Source: Scilla litardierei (Eukaryota; Streptophyta; Magnoliopsida; Asparagales; Asparagaceae). From it: a stretch of 64,000 nt of DNA. Position numbers and translations under genes: made by a program. Positions 43,312 to 55,389 of this stretch are shown here, piece after piece. Below the pieces are notes generated by a model. That model was not told the DNA's origin. It made no database searches and saw only the letters and a list, made by a program, of their open reading frames with translations. The stretch lies in NCBI GenBank assembly GCA_030789695.1, contig CM061132.1:30094418-30158417 (forward strand). The letters run 5' to 3'. Numbering within the stretch: position 1 is the stretch's first letter; the number at the start of each line of letters is the position of its first letter.

Positions 43312-46300
43312 TGTAATGGCCCGTTTCTATACGTACGTATTTCGTACGTATTTCCATATTTATTTTGCGATTTTCCATGATTCGTACTGTATTATATAGG
43401 TAAGTGTATTTCGTACGTATTTTTAATTAACTATTTTAACCAAATAAATTATATGATTATACATCTAAATATTTTGAATTCAAATTCTTAATTATAGTTA
43501 TTTACTGTTCTTTCATTTTCTTCTTGCAATTAATCCCTATTATTAATTTTAAATTATACCTTGTGTTCCTTCCATTTTTAACAACCCCTAACCCCTAACA
43601 TTTCTAAACCTTACCTTCTTTTCCTTTAGCAATAAACCCGACCCTACTATCCCCTCTACAAAACCAAAAACGAAACACCCCATTTCAATTATCAGCCGCA
43701 ACATATATTCCCCTCTCACCCCTTCTCCTTCTTCCTCCAAGGCGAAACGCGAACCCACCGTCCACTTTCTTCCCTACAAAGCCCAGCCCAGCCTTCTTTA
43801 TCTTCCCCCTCTCCAAAACCCACAAACCCTAGACGAACCCATCCTCTGTTCTTCTCCCCTTCGAGACATCACGACAACACAAAACACCATCTCCGACCGT
43901 CCGACCCTCCTCTGGCCATCTCCCCACACCAACGTCCTCGCCGTCGACTTCTCTCCCACGCGTGCCGTCCGACCCCCACAATCTCCGACTGCTCCAACCC
44001 ACCTCCGATCAACCCCGAGCTGTCGCGTGATGCTCTGCTCGCTGCCAAGCAGTCGTCGGACCGTCGTGCAGCGACCCAAGCCACACATCCGAGCCTACAC
44101 CCACCTGCACCTCCCCCCCACAGCTCACCTCCGGCATCCACCCACGACAGTTCACCCCCTCCGACCAGCAGTCCTCCTCCTCCACGCATGTCCCTCAGCT
44201 GCCAGCCAGCTCCAGCCATCCGCCGCCCTCCTCTATGCTTCATCGACTGCCGCAAATACGCCACCGCTGCAACTCCCCGAGCCACCCCTCTCCACAGCCA
44301 GCCACCTCTCTCTCCTCTTCTCGCGGCGACGGGACTCGCCGGTGACGTCGTCAGCCCAAGCTCTCCGACTTGCCACCGCGAGCTTCCTCCCTGACCCCCT
44401 GCTCCGACCAACTCCATCAACGACGCCGAGCAGCCCACCTCCGAACAGCTCTCGCCTCCGTAACCTTCGCGCGCTCTTCTGTCGACCATCGCTCGCTCTT
44501 CCGTCGAGCAGCATGACCCCGCCGCCTCCCAACTTTGCTCCCCCGCCTGGGCCACCGTCCCCCGTGTCAAGTCTGTCGCGTGCCACCCTGCACGCAACAG
44601 AACCCACGACTCTCGAACAAGGGAACTGCTGATTTTGTAAGTGAAAAATGATTTGGGTTGTGTTATTTATATTATTTGTAGACCGCCTGCTATACATTAA
44701 TATGCGTTACTCTATAAAATACAGAATTTTTATATGTAATTTAGTTGCATGGGTTTTTATAACTCAGATTATATATTCAAATATAACATATTATTTGGTT
44801 AACCTAAACAGTATGATTTTAATGGCAGTATACTATGATGCATGCTATTATAATTATAACTTAGATGTTAAGTAAGTTAATCTATGTTAACCGCATAATA
44901 AAATGTAATTACTACATGTTAGTTTTACGTAATGTTATATGTATATGTGTCTATATATTAATATTAATAAACAGTAAATGCTTACATAAGTTAGTTGTAG
45001 TTATTTTTATTCAGTTCAAGACTTCAGCTTAATATCACGGATCCGAATTCGCAGATAAATCCGTGCCTATATATCTTACAATCGCGTAGGCACCCAAAAT
45101 CACGTCGCTTCAGTCAAGTATTATCACCTACAAATTAACTTAAAGATATCAACTGTCTTGTCACTTTAAAAACGTACTCTTATTGCTTATGGTATTTGTG
45201 TCATCTTATCTTTGAATTGCCCCCAGAAATTGTGATATTGGGCCTTCAGGCATTTACGGAACATTGGGCCTTCCGGCATTTACGGACTATTGGGCCTTTG
45301 GGCATTACAGATGTTGGGCTCGCGGGGCATTTACGGAATGTTTGCCACATAGAAAACATTGGACTATACAGATACACATATGGACACTTTGGGTGGGGTA
45401 GTCCAATGTAGTAGAGGTCGGAATGGTAGGTTGCACTCTATTAATGAACTTGACCGACACCTGGCCGGATCGGTGAGTATAGAGCCACAGGTAGCTTCCG
45501 TTGGCTTGGGTGTAATTCTAGTCACTTTCCCATCAGACACTGGGCTTGACACTAGACTAAGAGATCGAATGACACACTTTCTTACTTCTGTTGTTGCTAT
45601 TATAAATGTGTAACCAGCTAACTTGTTTTGCCATGCCTACCACTTTGCAAACTACACTTTCCATGCTCATTACTTTGTACACTACACTTGCCATGCTCAT
45701 CACTTGCATAGTACGCTTTTCCATGTTTACTATACACACTACACCTTGCCATGTTCGCTACTTTGTGCATTACACTTCGCCTGCTCACCACTTTAAACAC
45801 TACACATTGCATGCTCAATACTTTGTACACCATACTTTGCTACACTTGCATATTTTCTTACGCTACCATACTTTTCTTAGTTATGTACCGTTGTGTTTTC
45901 ATTGCCTTTAAAAGCATTTGCAAACTTTATTATTATCTTGCAGATGGTCTATTTTCTAACTTTTTTTAACCTGCCAAACGACCCTTGCTGACGTATATTT
46001 ACTTGTCTATCTTGTGAAATATACGTTAGGTTTTGAGTCAGAGTTCACTGAGGAGTTTACTTTGAGATTGAGCAGTGTGATCAGGAGTACTAGGATGCTA
46101 AGACCCACTGCCGAGGAATGGCGCGCTTTCGCAGCATTGCAATAAATTAATATTTGTGTTGTATTTTATTCAGGTGTATTTTCTTTCAAGTAACTGTTGT
46201 AATGGCCATGCTAGGCCTTAATTCCTTTATGTACATGTAATCTGGATGTTGAAGTGTAATGATGACATTATTTGTTGTTTCGATTGTTCGCAAGCAAGAA

Positions 46301-46439
46301 CCTGCCAAGTAGTCATACATAGACGCTCATTGTGCTTAAGTCAAAGAAGGAAGAAAATGAAAAGTACTCCTTTGCTTTAAGCACATGCGGACCCGTTCAC
46401 GTTCTCGCTCTCAAGTATAATGGGAAGCGGGGCGTGACA
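43312..46439 (+). repeat. C LTR2 (3128 bp), chimeric
   Basis: Up to 44296 this LTR follows LTR3; from 44324 it follows LTR1. At 44296 it has A as LTR3 does (LTR1 has G at 39707). At 44324 it has G as LTR1 does (LTR3 has T at 48913). The switch is therefore within 28 bp. Confidence 0.92.
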
Positions 46440-46563
46440 GGTTTTAGTGGTGGCCCATGCAGGTCTGCTTTCTGCGAAATACTCGGAACAATATGGATGT
46501 CGTTATTAGCTAGACTGTCTAGATAAATCTTATACGCAAATGTTTACTTTGTTTGTTTGCAGT

Positions 46564-47644
46564 ATGGCAGGAAAATGTAATACCCGATATGGAGCCGGTG
46601 CTGCTGGAGGCGGAGAGGATGGCATTCGCCAGATGCTTGGAGTCATGAGAGAGATGCTGAAGGTTCAGCACCATCTGCTCCAGCAGGGACGATAGGCTGT
46701 ACCAGCTACACTAGTTGCACCACCTCGCTAAGCAATTTTGAGAGATGCACCCGAAGAGCTTCTCCAAAAGAGAAGGTCCACTAGGAGCCGAGGAGTGGCG
46801 TCGTAGCACTGAGGACGACTTGGGTCTTGCCTGAGTCAACCCGAGCGAGTGGGTGGAGCTAGCCAAGAAGCAGTTGACGGATAATGCCTGCAACTAGTGG
46901 GATATAGAGGAGACCAGGCTGACTAAGCCAATTCCATGGGCTACCTTCCGTCAGAGGTTTGACGCCCAATATTTTCCCAAGGCTGCGAAGAGAGAGATAC
47001 ATCAGCGCTTCATCAACTTGGTCCAGGACACCATGACTGTCGATGAGTATGATGCCAAGTTCTCCATGCTGAGTCGCTTTGCCCCTACTCTGGTGGCAGA
47101 CCTAGAGGACTATGCTCACCGCTTCCAGCAGGGCTTGGATCTGGATATTCAAGCTTCAATGATCTCAGCCACTTTGACTACTCATGAGGAAGTCCTGGTA
47201 GAAGCGAGGAAGCATGAGCTAATCATGAATCAAAAGAAGGCATGTCAGGCAAGCAAGCGTCCGCAGGAGGTGCCAAGGAATGATCTCCGACCGACTCAGA
47301 CCACCAACTTCAAGAGGCCTGCAACTCCAGTCGACCCCAGATTTACAGTGGTATGGCATCATTGTAACCGGATTGGACACGTCAAGAAGGATTGTTGTGT
47401 ACTGTTGAACCAGTGTTTGGCGTGCGTGGCACCTGATCATATTGCAAGGAACTGTCCTCGTCGCACTAGCAATTCTGCGACCCAATCTATGGTAGCATCA
47501 GGATCGACCCAACAGGGACCACCTTTAGCTTCTCCGCGTCAAGTTCCTCAAGAGGCCAAGCCCGAACACAAACGACACCAAAATTACTCTATGGTCGTCG
47601 AGGAAATTAGGGACAATGAGCCGGTGACGAATGATGACGTCTGA
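46564..47644 (+). pseudogene. gag: C gag, second copy
   Basis: Nearly identical to the copy at 41975-43055, with the same TAG, the same frame change and the same Trp for the first knuckle Cys. One difference seen nearby is A at 43072 against G at 47661, just after the gene. It arose with the array by duplication and not by a separate insertion. Confidence 0.9.
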
Positions 47645-47900
47645 ACCCTGTCCTATCACCGCATTTAATGATTTATATCATCAATGCGTTTATCGTTGCT
47701 TTGTCACATCCTAGGTGTTGTCTTGATTGTAGTTGTTTCAATCTTGGACTCTTTCAATTCAGAAGTTTTCATTTCCTCTATATGTCTCGTGCCTTCTTGA
47801 TGTTGTGATATTAGGTTCATGATTCGTCAATCAGGCTTTTCCTCGATCAATACCTAACTTAAGAAATACCAAGGACGGAATACTTATAAGGTGGGTAGAA

Positions 47901-50900
47901 TGTAATGGCCCGTTTCTATACGTACGTATTTCGTACGTATTTCCATATTTATTTTGCGATTTTCCATGATTCGTACTGTATTATATAGGTAAGTGTATTT
48001 CGTACGTATTTTTAATTAACTATTTTAACCAAATAAATTATATGATTATACATCTAAATATTTTGAATTCAAATTCTTAATTATAGTTATTTACTGTTCT
48101 TTCATTTTCTTCTTGCAATTAATCCCTATTATTAATTTTAAATTATACCTTGTGTTCCTTCCATTTTTAACAACCCCTAACCCCTAACATTTCTAAACCT
48201 TACCTTCTTTTCCTTTAGCAATAAACCCGACCCTACTATCCCCTCTACAAAACCAAAAACGAAACACCCCATTTCAATTATCAGCCGCAACATATATTCC
48301 CCTCTCACCCCTTCTCCTTCTTCCTCCAAGGCGAAACGCGAACCCACCGTCCACTTTCTTCCCTACAAAGCCCAGCCCAGCCTTCTTTATCTTCCCCCTC
48401 TCCAAAACCCACAAACCCTAGACGAACCCATCCTCTGTTCTTCTCCCCTTCGAGACATCACGACAACACAAAACACCATCTCCGACCGTCCGACCCTCCT
48501 CTGGCCATCTCCCCACACCAACGTCCTCGCCGTCGACTTCTCTCCCACGCGTGCCGTCCGACCCCCACAATCTCCGACTGCTCCAACCCACCTCCGATCA
48601 ACCCCGAGCTGTCGCGTGATGCTCTGCTCGCTGCCAAGCAGTCGTCGGACCGTCGTGCAGCGACCCAAGCCACACATCCGAGCCTACACCCACCTGCACC
48701 TCCCCCCCACAGCTCACCTCCGGCATCCACCCACGACAGTTCACCCCCTCCGACCAGCAGTCCTCCTCCTCCACGCATGTCCCTCAGCTGCCAGCCAGCT
48801 CCAGCCATCCGCCGCCCTCCTCTATGCTTCATCGACTGCCGCAAATACGCCACCGCTGCAACTCCCCGAGCCACCCCTCTCCACAGCCAGCCACCTCTCT
48901 CTCCTCTTCTCGCTACGACGGGACCCGACGACGACGCCGTCAGCCCAAGCTCGCCGACTTGCCACCGTGAGCTTCCTCCCCAACCCCTTGCTCCGACCAA
49001 CTCCATCAGCGACGCCGAGCAGCCCACCTCCGAATAGATCTCGCCTCTGTTACCTTCGCGTGCTCTTCTGTCGACCATCGCTCGCTCTTCCGTTGAGCAG
49101 CATGACCCCGTCGCCTCCTAACTTTGCTGCCCCGCCTGGGCCATCGTCCCCTGTGTCAAGTCTGCCGCGTGCCACCCTGCACGCAACAGAACCCACGACG
49201 CTCGAACACGGGAACTGCTGATTTCGTAAGTGAACAGTGATTTGGGTTGTGTCATTTATATTATTTATAGACCGCCTGCTATACATTAATATGTGTTACT
49301 TTATAAAATACAGAATTTTTATATGTAAGTTAGTTGCATGGGTTTTTATAACTCAGATTATATATTCTAATATAACATATTATTTGGTTAACCTAAACTG
49401 TATGATTTTAATGGCAGTATACTATGATGCATGCTATTATAATTATAACTTAGATGTTAAGTAAGTTAATCTATGTTAGCCGCATAATAACATGTAATTA
49501 CTACATGCTAGTTTTACGTAATGTTATATGTATACGTGTCTATATATTAATATTAATAAACAGTAAATGCTTATATACATTAGTTGTAGTTATTTTTATT
49601 GAGTTTAAGACTTCAGCTTAATATCACGGATCCGACTTTGCAGATAAATCCATGCCTATCTTACGATTGCGTGGGCAACCAAAATCGCGTCGCTTCAGGC
49701 AAGTATTATCACTTACAAATTAACTTAAAGATATCAACTGTCTTGTCATTTTAAAAACGTACTCTTATTGCTTGTTGTATTTGTGTCATCTTATCTTTGA
49801 ATTGCCCCTTAGAAATTGTGATATTAGGCCTTCGGGCATTTACGGAACATTGGCCCTTCGGGCATATATGGAATATTGGGCCTTCGGGCATTACTGATAT
49901 TGGGCTCGCGGGGCATTTATGGAATGTTTGCCACCCGGAAAACATTGGACTATACGGATACACATATGGACACTTTGGGTGGGGTAGTCCAATGTAGTAG
50001 AGGTCAGAATGCTGGGTTGCACTCTATTGGTGAACTTGACCGACACCTAGCCGGATCGGTGAGTATAGAGCCACGGGTAGCTGCCAATAGCTTGGGTGTA
50101 ATTCTAGTCACTTCCCCCTCAGACACTGGGCTTGACACTAGACTAAGGGATCGAATGACACACTTTCTTACTTCTGCTGTTGCTATTATAAATGTGTAAC
50201 CTGCTCACTTGTTTTGCCATGCTTACCACTTTGCACACTACACTTTCTATGCTCATTACTTTGTACACTACACTTGCCATGCTCACCATTTGCATACTAC
50301 ACTTTGCCATGTTTACTATGCACACTACACCTTGCCATGTTCTCTACTTTGCGCACTACACTTCGCCTGCTCACTACTTTACACCCTACACATTGCATGC
50401 TCACTACTTTGTACATCACACTTTGCAACATTTGCTTATTTTCTTACACTACCATACTTTTCTAAGTCGTGTAATGTTGTGTTTTCCTCGCCTTTAAAAG
50501 CATTTGCAAACTTTATTATTATCTTCTGAGGGTCTATCTTCTAACTTTTTTTAACCTACCGAGCGACCCTCGCTGACATATATTTCCTTGTCTATCTTGT
50601 GAAATATACGTTAGGTTTTGAGTCAGAGTTCACTGAGGAGTTTACTTGGAGACTGAGCAAAGTGACCAGGAGTACCAGGATGCTGAGACCCACTCTGAGG
50701 AACGACGTGCTTTCGCAGCGTTGCAATAAATTAATATTTGTGTTATATTTTATTCAGGTGTATTTTCTTTCATGTAACTGTTGTAATGGCCATACTAGGC
50801 CTTAATTCCTTTATGTACATGTAATCTGGATGTTGAAGTGTAATGATGACATTATTTGTTGTTTCGATTGTTCGCAAGCAAGAACCTGCCAAGTAGTCAT

Positions 50901-51027
50901 ACACAGACGCTTATTGTGCTTAAGTCAAAGAAGGAAGAAAACGAAAAAGTACTTCTTCTTTGCTTTAAGCACATGCAGACCCGTTCATGTTCTCGCTCCC
51001 AAATATAATGGAAAGCGGGGCGTGACA
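47901..51027 (+). repeat. C LTR3 (3127 bp)
   Basis: The rightmost LTR. Its first kilobase is essentially the same as LTR2; after 48913 it shows many substitutions and small indels against LTR1 and LTR2. It ends GCGGGGCGTGACA at 51027 with T interior sequence following. Confidence 0.9.
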
Positions 51028-51272
51028 TAGCTGAATGCTTGGTTCATTGGAGTGACCATCCCCATATGCCTTTGAATGCAATGCACCTGAACAATAATAG
51101 AGATAAACAACCTGGAAACGTCGTCAGTGGAACAAGAGAGATAAAGATAATGATAATGTGGCGGCGGAAAAAAAATCTCTTTTTGTTTCTTTTAATAAAT
51201 TTTTGTTTTTATTCGAAGTCTAACAACCTAATTGTGATAAATAGGCAATATGGCGGAACGCCTCCCCGGCAA
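51028..51272 (-). other. T interior, 5' leader
   Basis: About 245 bp between the C array and the T primer site. Includes an A/T-rich tract at 51170-51230. No coding sequence. Confidence 0.6.
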
Positions 51273-51289
51273 CGCGCCAAAAACTTGTT
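51273..51289 (-). other. T primer-binding site, tRNA-Asp type
   Basis: On the minus strand TGGCGCGTTGCCGGGGA, which is the N primer site with one base missing. It starts six bases after the LTR, the same spacing as in N. It shows T belongs to the same tRNA-Asp-primed group. Confidence 0.85.
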
Positions 51290-51295
51290 CGGGTT

Positions 51296-54200
51296 CTGAG
51301 CTTGCACCTCGGAAGTGCAAATGTCGTCTTACTTCAAGCGCACGGTATATGGGTATATCAGCGAGCGGGTATTGTATCCACAGGGAGGCGGTGTCACACT
51401 AACTATCGATCCTAGGTTGTGTTAGGCTTCGATGTCTTATTTGGTGGAGATGGATTATGAAGAGTTGTGATGGCGATGGAAGTGGAATGCGAGGGTGTCA
51501 CTATCGGTGAGGCACATCCAAACACAAGAGAAAACAAATAGAACAAAGAGAAAACGAATGAGGGGAAGTATCACTAGGGTGTCGGGAATCCCTGCTAGGG
51601 CTTTTGGGTTTGGATAATGGGTCAATGATCCCTTCGTCGAAAGACGAATGCGGATAGGAGTGTCACATCCGGAGATAGAAACGAGCACTTGACTTTCGTC
51701 GTCACGCTCGTCTAACGCCTCCACATGTGCAGCCGTGCTTTCACAGTTGGCTTTGCACGGGGAGCGTGCATTACACTCGACACTTAGTTCCCGTACCACA
51801 AATCCGTATTCACCCTCATGATCTACGGACTGGGGTACCACTCTACGGTTGGTCCAGGAAGTCGGGCTACTCTCATAGTCACCGACTAGTGGATTTTGGA
51901 TTAGTGATCACCCCCAGCTCTCGAGTCACTTTCGTGAACACGACCCCCGAAAACGGCCACTAAGCCCAAATCGGATTTGTGTGGATTCTCTCTAAGATAT
52001 GGAGTTGCTTTCGTGATCCTCCAATCCTAGGGCTTATCCCCTAAAACCCCTTTCCAAACTACCGTAGAGCAACCCTAGATTCGTCCAACCAAGGTTAACC
52101 TATCTTCCGAGCCCTAGAATCCTAGGGTTCATCCCTAATCATAGCAATAGATCTACTTAATCATTACACAAGAGATGAGAACAACAGGAATAAACATCAC
52201 AAACAAATAATATGAAAGCAATAAAAGATTCAACAATAACAACATAAGAGAAAGATAACAAGGGAAAATATACTTAACTAATGAAGATCCAGTACATAAA
52301 CATCCAAGAGGGGGGTCTAGGGCGTAGCCTAACCTCTGAAAATCGTCCCCATAGACAGAAAACAGGAAAAAGGGGATAAAAATCGGCTCCCTCAAATGAT
52401 GGCTGCTCCTCCATATTTAAAGCCTTCCCCCCCAAAAACCCTAGAAAAAGCCATAAAAATAGTTTCCCGACATAACGCTCTGTCGAGCGTGCCCTAGCGC
52501 TCAGCCGAGAGATCCCTTGTGCTTCGGTTGCTTGGTACGTGAAAAGCGACTGCTCGGTCGAGCAGTGTGGAGGGTCCCTGGCTATGAGAAAAACACTACA
52601 AGGGGGGTTGAATAGTGTTGATACAATTTAAAATGATACTTACACCAAATAAAATTCCTAACCAACAATAAAGTGCGGAATGAAAATTAACCCTAAAATG
52701 AAACAATGCAAACATAGAGATGTTTCAAGGGTTCGGATTACCCAAGTCAATTCCCGACTTGTTCCCGGTAATCATATGTCCCTTCCATCCGGATACCACC
52801 GGATATTCAAGTTAGAACCCTAACTTGAGGTTTCCTTAAAACCCACTTGTAGCAACCCAACACTCGATTGTCCTTGACTCCCACAATTTGAGAGCAAGCA
52901 AACCACTCTCACAACCCGAGAGTAAATCAAATAACGAAAGTTATGAAATATGAAATAAACAACACTTACAATCACCTATGCCTGGAAGTAGAACTTGAAG
53001 GAGAGTGTGTTGTGTGTTGAAACTCTCTTGCAGTGTGGAAAGCCCTTTCTCTTGACTGCACCAAATGCCTAGAAGATTTCTCTTTGGTTCTAGGTTGGAG
53101 AGCAAGAGATGAAAGATAAGAATTCTAGGGCTTTAGGATTTTGAGAGCTTTGATCTTGGAAGATTGAAAGCTTGAATGTTTGAGTGAGTTGCTAGCCTCT
53201 CAATGGAACAGTAGAGGCTGGCTTTATAGTTTTCTCAAAACCCTCAAACAGAAATCCCAAAAGTCCTTTTGAAATCCGTGAAGAAAAACTCAACGTATAG
53301 AGTCTGCATACGCGACAGTTGACTATTGAATAAAACACAGTCGACTGATGCACTATGTCGGAGGGTAGGTGAGAATTCAAACTGTAACTTACCACGTGGA
53401 CAATCGACTGATGAAGAGAAGACATTCGATTGTTAATCCAACATGCGACTGTAATTCTTTTTACAGGCGACTGGCCACTATCTGGGTAAGTTATGAAAGT
53501 CTTGGAAACGTCTGGGAATACATGACATGCGACTGATGAAGAGAAGACAGTCGACTGTAAATCCAACATGCGATTGTAATTCCTTCTATAGGCGACTGTC
53601 ACAAACCCTGACATTTTCCAGAGAGTTGAATCTACAGAAAAGTTCAAAGACAAATGACTGTTGAAGCATTGACAGTCGACTATGCCACTGGGCAGTCGAC
53701 TGTAAATCCAACATCAGTCGACTGGCACTAGAATAAGAATTATTCCAGAGAGCAAGTCCTACAGAGGAATCATGGACATGTGACTATTGAAGCATTTACA
53801 GTCGACTGGTCCTTGGACATGCGACTGTTAATACAACATCAGTCGATTGGCTAGATCAAACTGAGAATGATCTTGGGCTGAAGATAGACATGTGACTGAC
53901 TGACAAATCACAGTCGACTGTCACTTGGACAAGCACCTGTCAAATGTACACCGTCGCCTGATAGAGTTAAAGCTCAGAAAGCCCAAAAATCAATTGGTTA
54001 AGTATGTGCATAACAGGCGACTGTAGAACAAATCACAGTCGACTGTTATTAAACAGGCGACTGTAAAACGTTCAGCAGTCGACTGTTGAAAACAGAACAT
54101 GCACATTCTTGATAGAAATGAATTGGAGTCTAAGGAAAGTTGAACTAATGATTTCCTAAGACTAAAATGAAGATGTGTGTGTGCTCCAACAAAGTTCTAC

Positions 54201-55069
54201 TTCTAAGCTACATACTAGAAGAGAAAAAGAAGATAACATTTGTAGAACTCTCTCTTCTATCCAACGTATGAGCTTGAATTCTTCTAGGAGCTTCAATCAC
54301 CATCTTTGATCATCCAATCCACTTCTCTTGCTTTCATTGATCTTTGAGTGTCATCCATTGCTAATTGATCTTCAAGATAAGCTTAGGCAATGGATTAACT
54401 GCAAATAGGGGATTAGTCACAAGTATTTATGTTTGCTCATTATTAACACCAAGTAGGAGAAGTTCAATACTCAACACAGTGTAGCCGCTCGATCGAGCGA
54501 CCTCCTCGTGGAATCCACGTTGCTCGGTCGGAATTGATGTCGCTCGGTCGAGCAGTTGGCTGCTTGACCGAGCAAATTAACTCCAATTTTAACAGAGAGT
54601 TTGAAGACGAAACTTGGAGCTCCCTGACGACTGGCTCGGTCGAGCACTGGGTGTCACTCAGTCGAGTGAGGTGGATCACTCGGCCGAGTGGCCCCTTGCA
54701 GCTTGGCTCCTCCTTCATGGTGCCATAGCTCGGTTGAGCGTATGGAGCGCTCGTCCGAGCGACCTGGAACTCAACACCAAGCTTCTCTTCTCCTCTCTTC
54801 TTTCTTCTTTGCTTCGTATTTCATGCTCCTCCATTGCTCCCCAGTAGCTTTGAAGTCGTCAAATACGGTGCCACTAGTGCTCCTGTATCAGTGTCCGTGC
54901 CCTCTTCTCCAATATACTCCGAATTGCTCGATATTTCCTGAAATACAAACAAATGCTCTTAAAATCAAATAGTTCCAGTTATTAGCGTAAAAGCGTATAA
55001 AATTGGGATTTAAGCAATCATTTTGACGTGTAAGCATATATATAAAATGTGGAATATTATGACACATCA
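51296..55069 (-). mobile_element. T 5' LTR, interrupted by S
   Basis: LTR pieces 51296-52567 and 54482-55069, about 1.86 kb in total. On the plus strand it begins TGTTCGGGTTC and ends GACACATCA. It carries CGCTCGGTCGAGCG-type words near 52470-52560 and 54480-54770. It provides the uninterrupted reference for the E and pararetrovirus insertion sites in the other LTR. Confidence 0.9.
52568..54476 (-). mobile_element. S: SIRE-like solo LTR (1909 bp)
   Basis: It starts TGGAGGGTCC and ends ACTCAACA on the plus strand, with the perfect duplication CAGTG at 52563-52567 and 54477-54481. On the minus strand the start TGTTGAGTATTGAAC matches the SIRE-like LTR at 1328-2765, giving the orientation. There is no interior, so it arose by recombination between two LTRs. 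It carries eight exact CAGTCGACTG palindromes between 53338 and 54086. Confidence 0.9.
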
Positions 55070-55074
55070 CACAT

Positions 55075-55389
55075 ATGGAGTAAGCTAATTACAATTAATT
55101 TAATGGCACGGTAGTCCATAGAATGATATATTTATTTACGCATTTCTGTCGATGTCATGTCAAAGAAATGTTAGAAACCTAAACTATTGCGTGACTAATG
55201 TCTGAGGGCACATTGCACTTTTCTTTTCTTTTTGGCGTCATCCTTCCCTCAGGGGCGCTTACCCAGGTAACCACAACCGTGCCTACATGTATGAAGACGG
55301 TGACACTAAATCAATAACCTCACCCACCGGTGTTGGAAGGTGGTGACACTTAGCATGATGGGATGGCCCAATTACTTTATCATCCTCCA
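55075..55389. other. Unassigned sequence right of the nest
   Basis: This should be continuous with 8300-8574 in the DNA before T inserted. No frame or domain was recognised. Confidence 0.4.

Larger units (their letters stand above)
38668..51027 (+). mobile_element. C: tandem chromovirus-like array, LTR-I-LTR-I-LTR
   Basis: Three LTRs (38668-41850, 43312-46439, 47901-51027) and two interiors (41851-43311, 46440-47900) with a 4589-bp period. LTRs run TGTAAYGGCC to GCGGGGCGTGACA. The interior has only a broken gag and is too short for pol. The middle LTR matches LTR3 in its first third and LTR1 in the remainder, which identifies it as a recombinant. C sits in the T interior. The flanks GTGCT and TAGCT match at three of five positions, so the target duplication is not secure. 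Gag type and LTR termini suggest a Tekay/Del-like chromovirus derivative. Confidence 0.92.
8580..55069 (-). mobile_element. T: Tat/Athila-like gypsy element, the host of the nest
   Basis: This is one element on the minus strand, with its 5' LTR at 51296-55069 and its 3' LTR at 8580-36579, both interrupted. It is flanked by the perfect 5-bp duplication CACAT (8575-8579 and 55070-55074). LTRs run TGTTYGGG to GACACATCA. A tRNA-Asp-type primer site (51273-51289) and a polypurine tract (36580-36594) lie in the correct places. Without later insertions it would be about 6.1 kb: two LTRs of about 1.86 kb and only about 2.3 kb of interior, with no gag or pol. It was therefore a non-autonomous, LARD-like derivative. 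Family placement rests on the primer site and on sequence shared with N. Confidence 0.88.

Noticed and set aside
38663..51032. Five-base target duplication for the C array (GTGCT and TAGCT)
   Set aside because: Only three of five bases match, which is no better than a weak chance similarity; C is placed by its LTR ends instead.
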